64,000 bases of DNA from Bdellovibrionales bacterium Ga0074139 (GCA_001464795.1 LNEB01000013.1:124001-188000); one strand, 5' to 3'. Positions 9,239 to 18,156 are shown, counted from the first letter of the stretch. Translations and numbers: made by a program. Notes: a model not told the origin generated them from the letters alone.

Positions 9239-10166
9239 GGTGGTCCTTCTTGAGGGGTTTGGGAACTCCAACTCTTCCGCCACCTTTAAGCTGCATATTT
9301 TGACAAGCCTCGATGGCCAACGGCTTCAAATTTTGCAAGTGGTCAGAATGAACATTCCACTCGCTTATCCCACCACTAATAGAAAATTGAAAACCAAACT
9401 TTTCACGTCCCTGAGTTTGAATCTCGGATTGAAGACTTTGAATTTCAGATAACAACTTTGCAGTGGATTGATTAATTGTCAAAAATACGAATTGATCAAT
9501 TTGATGAGTATTTTCATGCTTCCACTTCTGTTGACACAGTGTCATTAAAAGCTCTTGGGATTTTTTTAATATTTCTTCACCCCAAAAATCTTGAATCTCT
9601 GATCGGTCATCGAGTTTTAAAGCGAGAATCGAAAAGGGAAGACTTTTTATACCAGCCTCACGAATACGCAGTTCTAGGTAGGTCTCCATATTAAAAGAAT
9701 CAATAACAATTGGAATTTTTTGATTCACTGTTTCGATGAAATCTAAAGTGCTCTGATTTTTTAGCTGATGAGTTTCCAGTTGACGATCCAATGCCCAAAG
9801 AGCTCTTTCTTTGAAGTAGGGCTGATCAATAGAGATAAAATCTTTTAAAAATCGATTTTGATAAGTCGACAGGATCGGATACTGATCAATGGGGGCCATG
9901 ACCAACCAATGTTGATCAGGTCTTAGACTTAACATATTCGTCACCCACTGACTGAGCTTCGATCTAAGCGCACTGGTTTCAAGAACAACAAGAAAGGGTT
10001 TAAATTCTTTTAAGTAATCAAACAAGACAGATGGGTTTTTGAAAACTTGAATATTGTATCCAGCCTGCTCAAAAAACTGAGCCCAATCTTGACGATCATG
10101 ATCGGGACCGATCAAAAAGCAAACTGTCTGCTGAGCTCTTAACTTATTGGTTAGGATTTTCATCAA
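9210..10166 (-). CDS. Degenerate receiver plus GGDEF-like protein
   Basis: A 318-residue cytosolic protein. Residues 13-130 have the strand/helix pattern of a response-regulator receiver ('VCFLIGPDHDRQDWAQFFEQ', 'PFLVVLETSA') but lack the acidic pocket and a clear phospho-Asp. Residues 140-300 follow a GGDEF domain in outline: 'FSILALKLDDRSEIQDF' for the first strand and helix, 'FQFSISGGISEW' and 'ACQNMQLKGGGRVGV' for the last elements. The place of the GGDEF loop is taken by 'HQIDQFVFLT', so diguanylate cyclase activity is not expected. It overlaps the kinase-like gene upstream by 23 nt, so the two probably work together. The assignment rests on pattern, not on a profile search. Confidence 0.6.
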   Translation of the reverse strand: MMKILTNKLRAQQTVCFLIGPDHDRQDWAQFFEQAGYNIQVFKNPSVLFDYLKEFKPFLVVLETSALRSKLSQWVTNMLSLRPDQHWLVMAPIDQYPILSTYQNRFLKDFISIDQPYFKERALWALDRQLETHQLKNQSTLDFIETVNQKIPIVIDSFNMETYLELRIREAGIKSLPFSILALKLDDRSEIQDFWGEEILKKSQELLMTLCQQKWKHENTHQIDQFVFLTINQSTAKLLSEIQSLQSEIQTQGREKFGFQFSISGGISEWNVHSDHLQNLKPLAIEACQNMQLKGGGRVGVPKPLKKDHRGDLPQNLG

Positions 10167-11985
10167 GATAGCTTTCTTTCACATCAAAGTTTTGTTTTTT
10201 TACTGTTTCAGTTGGTTTTTCAATAAAATCAAGGTCAGACAAATCGAGTAGCTGTTCAATTTCCTGATCCACAGCTTGCAATTCTACTTTTACTACTTCT
10301 TCTTCTGGCTGAGCTTCTAATGGGCGGGGTAAATCAAGAGGTACAATCACCCTGAGAGACTCATTGGCCGCTTGCCTTCGAGATTCAGAAAGTTCAATCA
10401 CTCGCTTCGCTTCTTCTTTATCGAAGCGAATCTCGAAGGTCGTACCTTCTCCGAGCTGCGAGGACACAGCAATGATAGCGTGATGCTGTTTTAATAATCC
10501 GAAAGCCTCTGTCAATCCCAGACCCATCCTGGCTAAATGAGATTTTGTGGTGAAAAAAGGATCTGAAATTTGTGATAAAATGGAGGCCTCAATACCGCAC
10601 CCGTTGTCAGTCACCGTTAATAAAATTGAATCATTGGCATCCACCAGGGAAATTCGAAGGATCTTTTCGACCTGACGGCTCATGGATTCCACAGCATTTT
10701 GAAAAATATGATCCAGTGCTTTTTCAATGGCATCAGAATGTAAAGGATAAAAGCTTGTGTCCCCGATGACCTTTTCAACGGTAATCAGTTCGGATTGAAA
10801 TTCATTTTCCCAGCGTTTAAGGGCTCGTAAAACCGGAGTTTCTAGCTTCATAGGAACTTTCACTAGGTCCGCTTCCCCTGCAACGGAAAGTAATTTATCC
10901 AAAAGTTCTTTTGAAGCACGAGATTCTCTGACAATGGCAATCAAGGCCGATTTTTCTTCTTTGTTTTCTAGTTTAGCAACACTTAATAGCCACTGAGAAT
11001 AGCCCAGAATACTGACAAAGGCGGGTTGTAACTGTCTACCTAACGAAGAAGCCACCCGGTTGGACAAGTCTTTGAAAAATAATTTTTGAGCCTCTGGCTT
11101 GTAGGATTTTGATTTTTTTTCGAGCTCTTGCAACTGCTCGAGATACTGATCATGAAGAGTTTTTTTAAGTTCAGCTGCCTGCTGCAAAAGCTCTGACTTT
11201 TCAGAACGTATCAACTGAGAGATCAACACAAAAGCGATGACAAAAAATCCTAAGGTCACAAATAGAATTTGAGCGATGAAGCCTTGACTGGTTTTAGACT
11301 GAGGATAGGAAAGAGTTGCAACTAAGTTAGTTGACGATAGCGGCAATTGCTTTTCAGAATTTTTTATTGATTTTTTTTGCCCCACGTACCGCACATCAGA
11401 ATGAAATAAAATAGTTCCCGCTTGGTTCACTAAAGTCCATCCGCTATCAGATGAAAGTAATGATAAACTTCTTCCCCAATCAGAGGCTTGCGCTAAAAAA
11501 ACCTGTGAGCCAAAGTTTCTTGAAACGTAGGCCACAATAAAGGGAGTTCCGTTCCATTGAAAAGCCTCCCAATGAGTGCCACTGATGGCACCTGCAGGTT
11601 GCTTTTCAATTAATTTTTTTAAAAGCATTTCCCGTTGTGCAGGAGGCATCATTTTTTCAAAGGGCCCATACACTTGTGCATTTTTGTTTTTCAAATAGGC
11701 AATGCCTTTCCAAGGCGAAAGACTTTCCCATTCATTTTTTGAGTATCTAGAGACGACTGGCTCATCATCTTTTAAAGATTTAAGTGCTAAGGTTCTTTCT
11801 TGGAAAAACCACTGAATCACTTCACCTTGATCTTGAATTTTTTCTTCTATTCGTTGAGTCCGAGACGTGCGAATTTGTGAGTTCACACTCACAACAACAT
11901 ATCCTCCCCAGAGGATCCCGACAAAAAATAGCAAAATCAAAGGCTTAATTCGCATATATAGAATTGTGAACTGAAACTCCCTCAA
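10144..11985 (-). CDS. Histidine-kinase-like sensor lacking the phospho-acceptor His
   Basis: A membrane sensor with a helix at about 13-33, an extracytoplasmic region at about 35-235, a second helix at about 237-259, a coiled coil and a kinase core. The HATPase part is complete: N-box with Asn430, 'DNGCGI' (460-465), 'FFTTK' (477-481) and 'GLGL' (488-491). The dimerisation helix reads 'SSLGRQLQPAFVSILGYSQ', where ordinary kinases have H-E-I-x-N-P; no His falls in the expected place. An acidic tail covers about 530-613. The first possible start is a TTG at 11985; the ATG at 11955 is an alternative that keeps the signal-anchor intact. Downstream lies the degenerate receiver/GGDEF gene. It may act by binding ATP or by regulating another kinase. 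Confidence 0.75.
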   Translation of the reverse strand: MREFQFTILYMRIKPLILLFFVGILWGGYVVVSVNSQIRTSRTQRIEEKIQDQGEVIQWFFQERTLALKSLKDDEPVVSRYSKNEWESLSPWKGIAYLKNKNAQVYGPFEKMMPPAQREMLLKKLIEKQPAGAISGTHWEAFQWNGTPFIVAYVSRNFGSQVFLAQASDWGRSLSLLSSDSGWTLVNQAGTILFHSDVRYVGQKKSIKNSEKQLPLSSTNLVATLSYPQSKTSQGFIAQILFVTLGFFVIAFVLISQLIRSEKSELLQQAAELKKTLHDQYLEQLQELEKKSKSYKPEAQKLFFKDLSNRVASSLGRQLQPAFVSILGYSQWLLSVAKLENKEEKSALIAIVRESRASKELLDKLLSVAGEADLVKVPMKLETPVLRALKRWENEFQSELITVEKVIGDTSFYPLHSDAIEKALDHIFQNAVESMSRQVEKILRISLVDANDSILLTVTDNGCGIEASILSQISDPFFTTKSHLARMGLGLTEAFGLLKQHHAIIAVSSQLGEGTTFEIRFDKEEAKRVIELSESRRQAANESLRVIVPLDLPRPLEAQPEEEVVKVELQAVDQEIEQLLDLSDLDFIEKPTETVKKQNFDVKESYLDENPNQ

Positions 11986-12040
11986 GAATCAAGACAAAGG
12001 GCTTTGCCATAAAGGTTAAAAATGAGTAAACCCATAGGGC

Positions 12041-13639
12041 ATGGCAATTTTTAAATCGGACATTTTAATTATTGGAACAGGTCTAGCTGGTTTAGCCACC
12101 AGTTTAAAACTCGCACCTCAGCGAAAAGTCACACTTTTAGCTAAGGAATCCACAGTCCAAACGAATACATCCTGGGCTCAGGGTGGAATAGCAGCGGTCA
12201 TGGCCAAGTCCGATTCTTTCGAAAGTCATATTCAAGATACCCTGGTCGCAGGAGCGGGTCTTTGCAACACCGCAGCAGTTGAGGACGTAGTGCGTCAAGC
12301 ACCTGATAGGATTCAGGACCTTATCAATTGGGGGGCTCAACTGAACCGCGAAGATTTGACTCGCGAAGGGGGCCACAGTGAGCGAAGAATTTTGCATTTT
12401 GAAGATCATACGGGAGCTCACTTACAAGACGCCCTGACAAAACAGGTGCTGAATCATACTAACATTGAAATCAAAGAAAACAGTTTTGCCATTGATCTGA
12501 TTTTGAATCGCCAAGTGGACCCCAGGGACACGTCGGCACCTAAATGTATTGGTGTTTATGTCCTCAACAGAGAATCTCAAGAAGTAGACATTTACTTAGC
12601 CAATGAAATCATTTTAGCCACCGGCGGAGCAGGCAAAGTCTATCGTTACACTTCCAACTGGAGTGGTGCCACCGGAGACGGTGTTGCCATGGCCTACAGA
12701 GCAGGCGCCCGAGTTTCCAACTTGGAATTTATGCAATTTCACCCCACCTGTCTTTATCATAGGGAATCTCGAAATTTTTTAATTTCAGAAGCTCTTCGCG
12801 GAGAAGGCGGAGAATTGATTGATGGCCAAGGCAATGCTTTTATGAAAAAATATCACCCCCTTGGATCTTTAGCACCCCGAGATATTGTGGCCCGATGTAT
12901 TGATGCTGAAATGAAAAAATCAGGGGCTTCTTCTGTGTTTTTAGATATGACTCATTTACCAAAGGGCTTTATCGAAAGTCACTTCCCCGCCATTCATCAA
13001 AAATGTATGGAATTTGGAATTGATATGCGTTTGACTCCCATTCCGGTGGTTCCAGCGGCCCATTACTTATGCGGCGGCGTGGTAACAGACCTGGCTGGCC
13101 AAACAGATATCCAACATCTTTGGGCCCTCGGAGAAACCGCTTGCACTGGACTTCACGGAGCGAATCGTTTGGCTTCAAATTCATTGCTTGAGTGTCTAGC
13201 CATGGCAGAAAACTGTTCACAAAAAATATTAAACTCTGCAGTTATGCAAAATAAAGATTATTCACCTGCTGAATGGATTCATCCCGACCAAAGAGATGAA
13301 GATGAAATGATTGTGATTCATCACATGTGGGACGAAATCCGCACATTGATGTGGAATTATGTGGGAATCGTAAGATCCAACAAACGATTGCACCGGGCTC
13401 AGCATCGACTCGAAAATGTTTTGCAAGAAGTGAAGGACTATTACTCAAATTTTAGAATTCATCCCGACATTTTAGAGCTTAGAAATATTGCCCTTGTTGC
13501 AAGCCTAACCGTTGAATGTGCTCTACAAAGAAAAGAATCTCGAGGTATCCACTACAATTTGGATTACCCTTTTGAGCAAGGATTAGAGGAAAACACCGTC
13601 TTTTTGCCACCTGCCAAAGATACGATCTTGATCCGTTAA
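12041..13639 (+). CDS. nadB: L-aspartate oxidase
   Basis: A flavoprotein that oxidises L-aspartate to iminoaspartate, the first step of de novo NAD synthesis. The FAD-binding start 'DILIIGTGLAGLATSLKLA' is clear. 'NTSWAQGGIAAV', 'EFMQFHPTCL', 'SEALRGEGGELID', 'ARCIDAEM' and 'ASNSLLECLAMAE' are family motifs. At 532 residues it has the expected length and looks complete. No nadA or nadC is next to it. It opens a rightward group divergent from the kinase-like gene, with only about 55 nt between them. A short overlapping frame (12022-12054) with a better ribosome site precedes the ATG. Confidence 0.96.
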   Translation: MAIFKSDILIIGTGLAGLATSLKLAPQRKVTLLAKESTVQTNTSWAQGGIAAVMAKSDSFESHIQDTLVAGAGLCNTAAVEDVVRQAPDRIQDLINWGAQLNREDLTREGGHSERRILHFEDHTGAHLQDALTKQVLNHTNIEIKENSFAIDLILNRQVDPRDTSAPKCIGVYVLNRESQEVDIYLANEIILATGGAGKVYRYTSNWSGATGDGVAMAYRAGARVSNLEFMQFHPTCLYHRESRNFLISEALRGEGGELIDGQGNAFMKKYHPLGSLAPRDIVARCIDAEMKKSGASSVFLDMTHLPKGFIESHFPAIHQKCMEFGIDMRLTPIPVVPAAHYLCGGVVTDLAGQTDIQHLWALGETACTGLHGANRLASNSLLECLAMAENCSQKILNSAVMQNKDYSPAEWIHPDQRDEDEMIVIHHMWDEIRTLMWNYVGIVRSNKRLHRAQHRLENVLQEVKDYYSNFRIHPDILELRNIALVASLTVECALQRKESRGIHYNLDYPFEQGLEENTVFLPPAKDTILIR

Positions 13640-13663
13640 GAATAATAGACTTAAGATAGCTGC

Positions 13664-14518
13664 ATGACATACACACGGCATGAAGGTTTTTTCGAGTCTT
13701 TTGATCACACACGACTTTTTTATCAAAGTTGGACCCAACCTGATTCTGTTGCAACGATTCTTATCACCCATGGACAGGGTGAACACTCGGATTGTTACAA
13801 TCGTCTGATTGATTACTTTGAAAAATCAAAATTTGATTTTTATGCTTATGACCTTAGGGGACATGGCAAATCGGCAGGTCTCAGAGGTTATGCCGAAAGT
13901 TTTGATCATTACGTTCATGACACACAAAAATTTTACGAATTGATTGAAAAAAAAGAAACTTTAAAAAAACCTATGATTGCTTTAGGTCATTCCATGGGTG
14001 GATTAATTCAAACACTTACATTACTACAAACAGATCAAAAGCGCTTTGCTTTACAAGTATTAAGTGCACCTCTTTTTGGTGTTGCGGTTCATGTTCCTGC
14101 CTTTAAAAAACATGGAGCACAAATTCTAGAAAAGTATTTACCAAAGCTGACTTTGGGAAATGAAGTGGACTACGAAATGTTAACTCGTGAACCTGCCATT
14201 CTTCGCGAGTACGAAAAAGATTCCTTAAGGCACGACCGAATTTCTTCAGGTGTTTATAATGGTTTTGTAAAACACTTTGAAACTGTCAAACACAGAGCCC
14301 GAGAAATTCTTTTACCCACACTGCTTGTTTGCTCAGAAAATGATCCCATTATTAGTTCTGAAGCTTGCCAGTCCATCTTTACTGAATTCAGTTCAGAAAT
14401 TAAAAAATCCCATTTCTACGGACAAGGGGCTAAGCACGAACTTTTCAACGATACCATTCGCAATGAAGTTTATGCTGATATGGCCCGATTTTTAGATAGC
14501 CAATTAGGAGCATTATAA
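13664..14518 (+). CDS. Alpha/beta hydrolase, monoacylglycerol-lipase-like
   Basis: A 284-residue serine hydrolase of the Hydrolase_4 / lysophospholipase type. The nucleophile is Ser110 in 'GHSMGG'. The oxyanion region is 'LITHGQGEHS', followed by 'YDLRGHGKSAG', which is characteristic of monoglyceride lipases. The acid is in 'SENDPI' and the catalytic His in 'GAKHELFND'. There is no signal peptide, so it probably acts in the cytosol on monoacylglycerol or lysophospholipid, for example in lipid salvage. It starts 24 nt after nadB and shares one base with the next gene (TAATG). The precise substrate is unknown. Confidence 0.88.
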   Translation: MTYTRHEGFFESFDHTRLFYQSWTQPDSVATILITHGQGEHSDCYNRLIDYFEKSKFDFYAYDLRGHGKSAGLRGYAESFDHYVHDTQKFYELIEKKETLKKPMIALGHSMGGLIQTLTLLQTDQKRFALQVLSAPLFGVAVHVPAFKKHGAQILEKYLPKLTLGNEVDYEMLTREPAILREYEKDSLRHDRISSGVYNGFVKHFETVKHRAREILLPTLLVCSENDPIISSEACQSIFTEFSSEIKKSHFYGQGAKHELFNDTIRNEVYADMARFLDSQLGAL

Positions 14519-15096
14519 TGAAATCCATTTTCTTTTTATCGTTTATTCTTATGGGTTGTGCCACCACTCCTATTAATTCCAACGGTGTCCAGGTTGTTTC
14601 ACAAACGGAATATGAAAATAGAATAAAACCCTTTTCTAAAAACATCGAAACATACCGTGGATTGGTGAACACCCTTCATATGAATGCCACATTACTTAAT
14701 TCACAAGTGATTGATTCTCAAATTTTACAAAAAGCCAGGCTCTACCAATGGAATGCCGAGCAACTGCAATCTGAGCGTGATAAACAACTTCAAGAGGCCT
14801 CTCAACAAACAGTTGTTTTCGTAAGTCTTTATACTCCTGATAGAAAGCACGATGATCTTCATAAGAATAAAACTTTATGGAAGATTTTTTTAGATGTGCA
14901 GGGACGAAGGCTGGAAGGCAAAGCAGAAAAAATGAAACTTCTGACAAACGAAATTCAAGCTTTGTATCCGGATCACACTCGGTTTGCGACTCCTTATTTA
15001 GTTCGCTTCCCAGTGTCCACAAAAGACGTGGATTCACAAAAGGTGAAATTCACAATTACAGGCACTGTGTCTTCTGCCACCTTAGAGTGGCAGTAA
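14518..15096 (+). CDS. Lipoprotein of unknown function
   Basis: A 192-residue protein whose signal peptide ends in the lipobox 'LMGC' (Cys14). The mature part is helical early on, with basic and glutamine-rich segments, and ends in a beta-rich section ('YLVRFPVSTKDVD'). I recognise no family. It is translationally coupled to the hydrolase gene by a one-base overlap. The last codons form a perfect 7-bp hairpin (15074-15093), and only 2 nt separate its stop from that of the convergent SDR gene. Confidence 0.75.
   Translation: MKSIFFLSFILMGCATTPINSNGVQVVSQTEYENRIKPFSKNIETYRGLVNTLHMNATLLNSQVIDSQILQKARLYQWNAEQLQSERDKQLQEASQQTVVFVSLYTPDRKHDDLHKNKTLWKIFLDVQGRRLEGKAEKMKLLTNEIQALYPDHTRFATPYLVRFPVSTKDVDSQKVKFTITGTVSSATLEWQ
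15074..15093 (+). repeat. Hairpin within the 3' end of the lipoprotein gene
   Basis: The arms CTGCCAC (15074-15080) and GTGGCAG (15087-15093) pair perfectly across a six-base loop and end at the stop codon. A T-rich but interrupted stretch follows on the plus strand. It may serve as a weak terminator for the nadB group, with no intergenic space left for one. Confidence 0.4.
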
Positions 15097-15098
15097 GA

Positions 15099-15872
15099 TT
15101 ACCTTTTAAATTTTAATGAAACAGCGAAGTCAAAAAGACGAGGCACATGGCGAGCCATACCCAGCGCAAAACCTGTTGTTCCACTAGGGCTTAGTTCTGT
15201 TAGATCTTCCACAATCGCTTCACGAATCATTTCAGCGTAGCGCTCGGGGGTGATGGTGTCTTTGGGAACTTCAATATTTTTTCCATACAAGGGTTCAATT
15301 TGATCAAACATTCGAGTCTTAACCCCTGGAGTAATCAGGACAAGAGTGGATACGCCCGAATCTTTCAGTTCCTGCTTCAAACAATTGGAAAAGGCCAGCA
15401 CAGCCGCTTTAGAAGCTGCGTAAGTGCTTGCACATGGTAGATGCATAATTCCTGAAACACTTGAGTGATTGATAATTTTACCGCGCTTACGTGATAACAT
15501 ACCTGGCAACAAGCCATGGGTCAGATGTATCAAAGCATCCACGTTCACCTGTAGCATGGATAAAATATCATCAATGGGTTGTTCTTCAAAAAGACCACCC
15601 GTTAAAAGCCCTGCGTTGTTAAACAAGATATCAATGTTAAGCCCTTGAGTTTGCTGAATCAGCTTTTCCACGCCGGCCCTTGAAGACAGATCCGATTCAA
15701 TAATTTGCACTGAGGCAGCCCCCGCTTTTTTCATTTCTTCCACAAGTTGAGGATCATTTTTTCGAATTGCTAAATACAAATGAGCTTGATCTTCAGCTAA
15801 TCTTTTTGCAACGGCTTTACCGATTCCTCGATTAGCACCTGTGATCAGGACTTTTGCATTTTTAGTTTCCAT
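15099..15872 (-). CDS. Short-chain dehydrogenase/reductase
   Basis: A 257-residue classical SDR. It has the nucleotide-binding glycine motif 'TGANRGIGKAVA', 'NNAG' for the central sheet, and catalytic Ser-Tyr-Lys in 'HSSVSG' and 'YAASKAA'. The cofactor is NAD(P)H; the substrate cannot be read from the sequence. It overlaps the end of rnhA by 11 nt with a G-rich ribosome site inside rnhA, so the two are probably co-translated. It faces the lipoprotein gene tail to tail with a 2-nt gap. Confidence 0.9.
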   Translation of the reverse strand: METKNAKVLITGANRGIGKAVAKRLAEDQAHLYLAIRKNDPQLVEEMKKAGAASVQIIESDLSSRAGVEKLIQQTQGLNIDILFNNAGLLTGGLFEEQPIDDILSMLQVNVDALIHLTHGLLPGMLSRKRGKIINHSSVSGIMHLPCASTYAASKAAVLAFSNCLKQELKDSGVSTLVLITPGVKTRMFDQIEPLYGKNIEVPKDTITPERYAEMIREAIVEDLTELSPSGTTGFALGMARHVPRLFDFAVSLKFKR

Positions 15873-16587
15873 TTGTATATCCCCACTTTTTTATAATCGC
15901 TTGGTATTCTTCTTCAGAACTTACTTTTTTAAATAAAGCCTTGGACTGACCCTTGACTGATTTTTCGCAAGAGCCCCAATCATTATGTCGATGAAGCACA
16001 CCATTGACAAGACTGACATAAAAAGAGTGTCGAGTTTCAGTTTTTTTTGCTTTCATTTCAGGAATGGGTTCACCTGCTGGAATAGCAAAAATATCAAAGC
16101 GATACTCAGCTGGACTTAAGCCGTAGTCTAAATGAATCAAATCATTTTTTGAAAAAGCCACAGCAATTTTATCGACCCTTTCATTCCCAGGAGTTCCTTG
16201 GTGTCCACGAACATAACGCCACTCAATTTTAAAGCCCAAAGCGGCGTCTTCTAATTTTTTCCATAGATCTTGATTTAAAACAGGCTGACCTTCAGCATTG
16301 GTCCAACCACGTTTTTTCCAGCCGTGTCGCCACTGCGTGAATCCCCGAATCACGTAGGTCGAATCAGTTAGGATAAGAATAGATTTTAATTTTTGTTTAG
16401 ACGCAAGCTTTAGACCTTCAATGATGGCAAGCATTTCCATTCGATTATTGGTCGTTCCACTTTCGGCTCCGCCTAATTCATAAACCTGATTTATTTTATA
16501 ATTAAAGAGTACACTGCCCCAGCCTCCAGGACCTGGATTTCCAGAGCAAGCACCATCGGTGTAAAGAAGCGATTCCCATGAATTCAT
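15862..16587 (-). CDS. rnhA: Ribonuclease HI with C-terminal hybrid-binding-like domain
   Basis: RNase HI cleaves the RNA strand of RNA-DNA hybrids. The catalytic domain fills residues 5-145, with carboxylates Asp11 ('YTDGACSGNPG'), Glu51 ('NNRMEML'), Asp75 ('LTDSTYV') and Asp139 ('NERVDKIA'). Residues about 187-237 resemble the Cauli_VI / RNase H1 hybrid-binding domain: 'HSFYVSLVNGVLHRHNDWGS', then Cys, then 'KSVKGQSKALFKKVSSEEEY'. In eukaryotic and most bacterial two-domain enzymes that domain is N-terminal; here it follows the catalytic part. I chose the ATG at 16587; a TTG at 16608 would add seven residues, and neither has a good ribosome site. The gene lies 23 nt after the V8-like protease gene. 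Confidence 0.93.
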   Translation of the reverse strand: MNSWESLLYTDGACSGNPGPGGWGSVLFNYKINQVYELGGAESGTTNNRMEMLAIIEGLKLASKQKLKSILILTDSTYVIRGFTQWRHGWKKRGWTNAEGQPVLNQDLWKKLEDAALGFKIEWRYVRGHQGTPGNERVDKIAVAFSKNDLIHLDYGLSPAEYRFDIFAIPAGEPIPEMKAKKTETRHSFYVSLVNGVLHRHNDWGSCEKSVKGQSKALFKKVSSEEEYQAIIKKWGYTNGN

Positions 16588-16610
16588 GATGGTGACATTA
16601 GCAGACAAAT

Positions 16611-17954
16611 TTAAGGCTTACAAACTTCCCAAACATCAAAACCCTGTTTCTGCTGACCTTGAGAGTCAATACACGAAGAACCTGAAAGTTGCACTGAGCC
16701 TTTTTTACGTCTGTAAAATTCCTCGTAGGATAAAGTGATATTACAAAATCTTTCAAAGCGATTGAGATCTTTGACCTCTGGCTTCATGCGCGTTGTGACT
16801 TTTATATTGGGCATCCAAACCGAAATGGCGGCTTCAATGGAAATGGGATAATCAGCACCGTAGAAAGTAGGCTCTGATAATTTCACACAGAAAGGTGCTA
16901 AGTAAAAGCCACGAGTTTTAGGTTCAAATTGGACGCGATATCCAAAAGAATTATCTGCAACTAAAGTTTCTGATTCATCAATAACAGTCTGTAAAAAACT
17001 GCTTTTTATTTTATCTGCATCCAAAGAGTCAGAAATTTTGAACGCTTGAGTCATGTATTGAATACACAATTTTTCATCACGCCTAGGAACGCCCGGAAAA
17101 GAATGATTCATACACGTGGTGTTCGCAACAAAAGAGACTTTGTCCTGAACGGCTTGGTTGAGTACCTGTCGCTCAAAGGACGTTCTCGGTGCCCTAGAGC
17201 TGGTGCCAATTCCTTGATAAAGAACTCCACGAATTTTTCCAGCATCATCAACTACTGAAGATCCTGAATTTCCCAATTGAGTTTCACAACCCACGACAAG
17301 GTGTACGTGATAATGAGGGGTTGTGGCCATCGGTGTTAATAGTGTTTGAAACTGGGCCGAACACTGCTTGACTTCAAGCTCACCCAATCCGGTACGAATG
17401 GGATTTACTTTTCGCATGGTCAGTTGCATTTCATTTTCGATCCCTAAGCGAGTGATGGGATCAAATGACCGAGTGGTCGCTTTTTCAAGCTGAATCACTG
17501 CATAGTCAGGATATAAAATATTAGGTGTTCCACCTAGAAAAGATTTGGTCAGAATTTTTTTACATTTAATTTGCTCATGCCCCGAAGCACTTTGACTAGC
17601 AAAAACAATTCGAGTTCCTGATCGACAAATGAGATTGGGGTCTATTAATTCTCTGGTTTGAGGATTTCGTAAATCAAAACAGTGGCTGTTTGTAAGAATG
17701 GTATCAGAACTAATCAGAGTCGCCGTGCAAGCCCCTAATGTTCGCCCGTCAGTCACTAAAAGCTGTCCCACGCTATCGGGACAGTTTTTGGGATCGACAC
17801 AATTCACTTTCCAAAGGCTCAATTGTCTTTCTGTCTGCGCATTCGAGGCAAAGGCATCAATGATATCCACTTGCTGAAGACCCAAATTTTTATTTTCAGC
17901 CTGGCAGGCCGTTAATAAAAATACAACAAAAGGCAGTGATAGTAAGCGAATCAT
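16611..17954 (-). CDS. Lipid-anchored V8/trypsin-like serine protease
   Basis: A 447-residue exported protease. The ATG at 17954 follows GGGGGGAG and begins a lipoprotein signal peptide with the lipobox 'LTAC' (Cys17); an ATG at 18014 would add 20 residues and bury the signal, so I reject it. The triad is His91 ('LTNSHCF'), Asp150 ('YPDYAVI') and Ser230 ('LGNSGSSV'), which is the glutamyl-endopeptidase/V8 style of S1B peptidase. About 200 residues after the protease domain contain several Cys and are unassigned. It leads a unit with rnhA and the SDR gene. An inverted repeat lies upstream in the divergent spacer. Confidence 0.87.
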   Translation of the reverse strand: MIRLLSLPFVVFLLTACQAENKNLGLQQVDIIDAFASNAQTERQLSLWKVNCVDPKNCPDSVGQLLVTDGRTLGACTATLISSDTILTNSHCFDLRNPQTRELIDPNLICRSGTRIVFASQSASGHEQIKCKKILTKSFLGGTPNILYPDYAVIQLEKATTRSFDPITRLGIENEMQLTMRKVNPIRTGLGELEVKQCSAQFQTLLTPMATTPHYHVHLVVGCETQLGNSGSSVVDDAGKIRGVLYQGIGTSSRAPRTSFERQVLNQAVQDKVSFVANTTCMNHSFPGVPRRDEKLCIQYMTQAFKISDSLDADKIKSSFLQTVIDESETLVADNSFGYRVQFEPKTRGFYLAPFCVKLSEPTFYGADYPISIEAAISVWMPNIKVTTRMKPEVKDLNRFERFCNITLSYEEFYRRKKGSVQLSGSSCIDSQGQQKQGFDVWEVCKP

Positions 17955-18019
17955 GAACTCCCCCCAGAGTGCTGGGGTTATCTCTTGTTCATGGGGAAGA
18001 ATCCAGTGTCTCATTTTTA

Positions 18020-18056
18020 GACAGTAATCCTTACAGCCCCTATTAGGCTTACTGTC
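18020..18056. repeat. Inverted repeat in divergent spacer
   Basis: GACAGTAA (18020-18027) pairs with TTACTGTC (18049-18056). The 21-nt centre holds a smaller GCC...GGC stem. It lies between the divergent V8-like protease and barrel-like protein genes, where an operator would be expected. It could also fold as an attenuator-like hairpin. No regulator is identified. Confidence 0.45.
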
Positions 18057-18156
18057 ATAATTTTTGACATCTTAAAGGCTTTAACTGCGATCAATACTAT
18101 CTGAATGGAAACCAGAATCGACCAGGCTGGCACTTGGCGTGCAAAATCAATCTATA

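Noticed and set aside
17955-18014. Upstream start for the V8-like protease
   Set aside because: The ATG at 17954 follows a strong GGGGGGAG site and starts the lipoprotein signal; the longer form would hide it.
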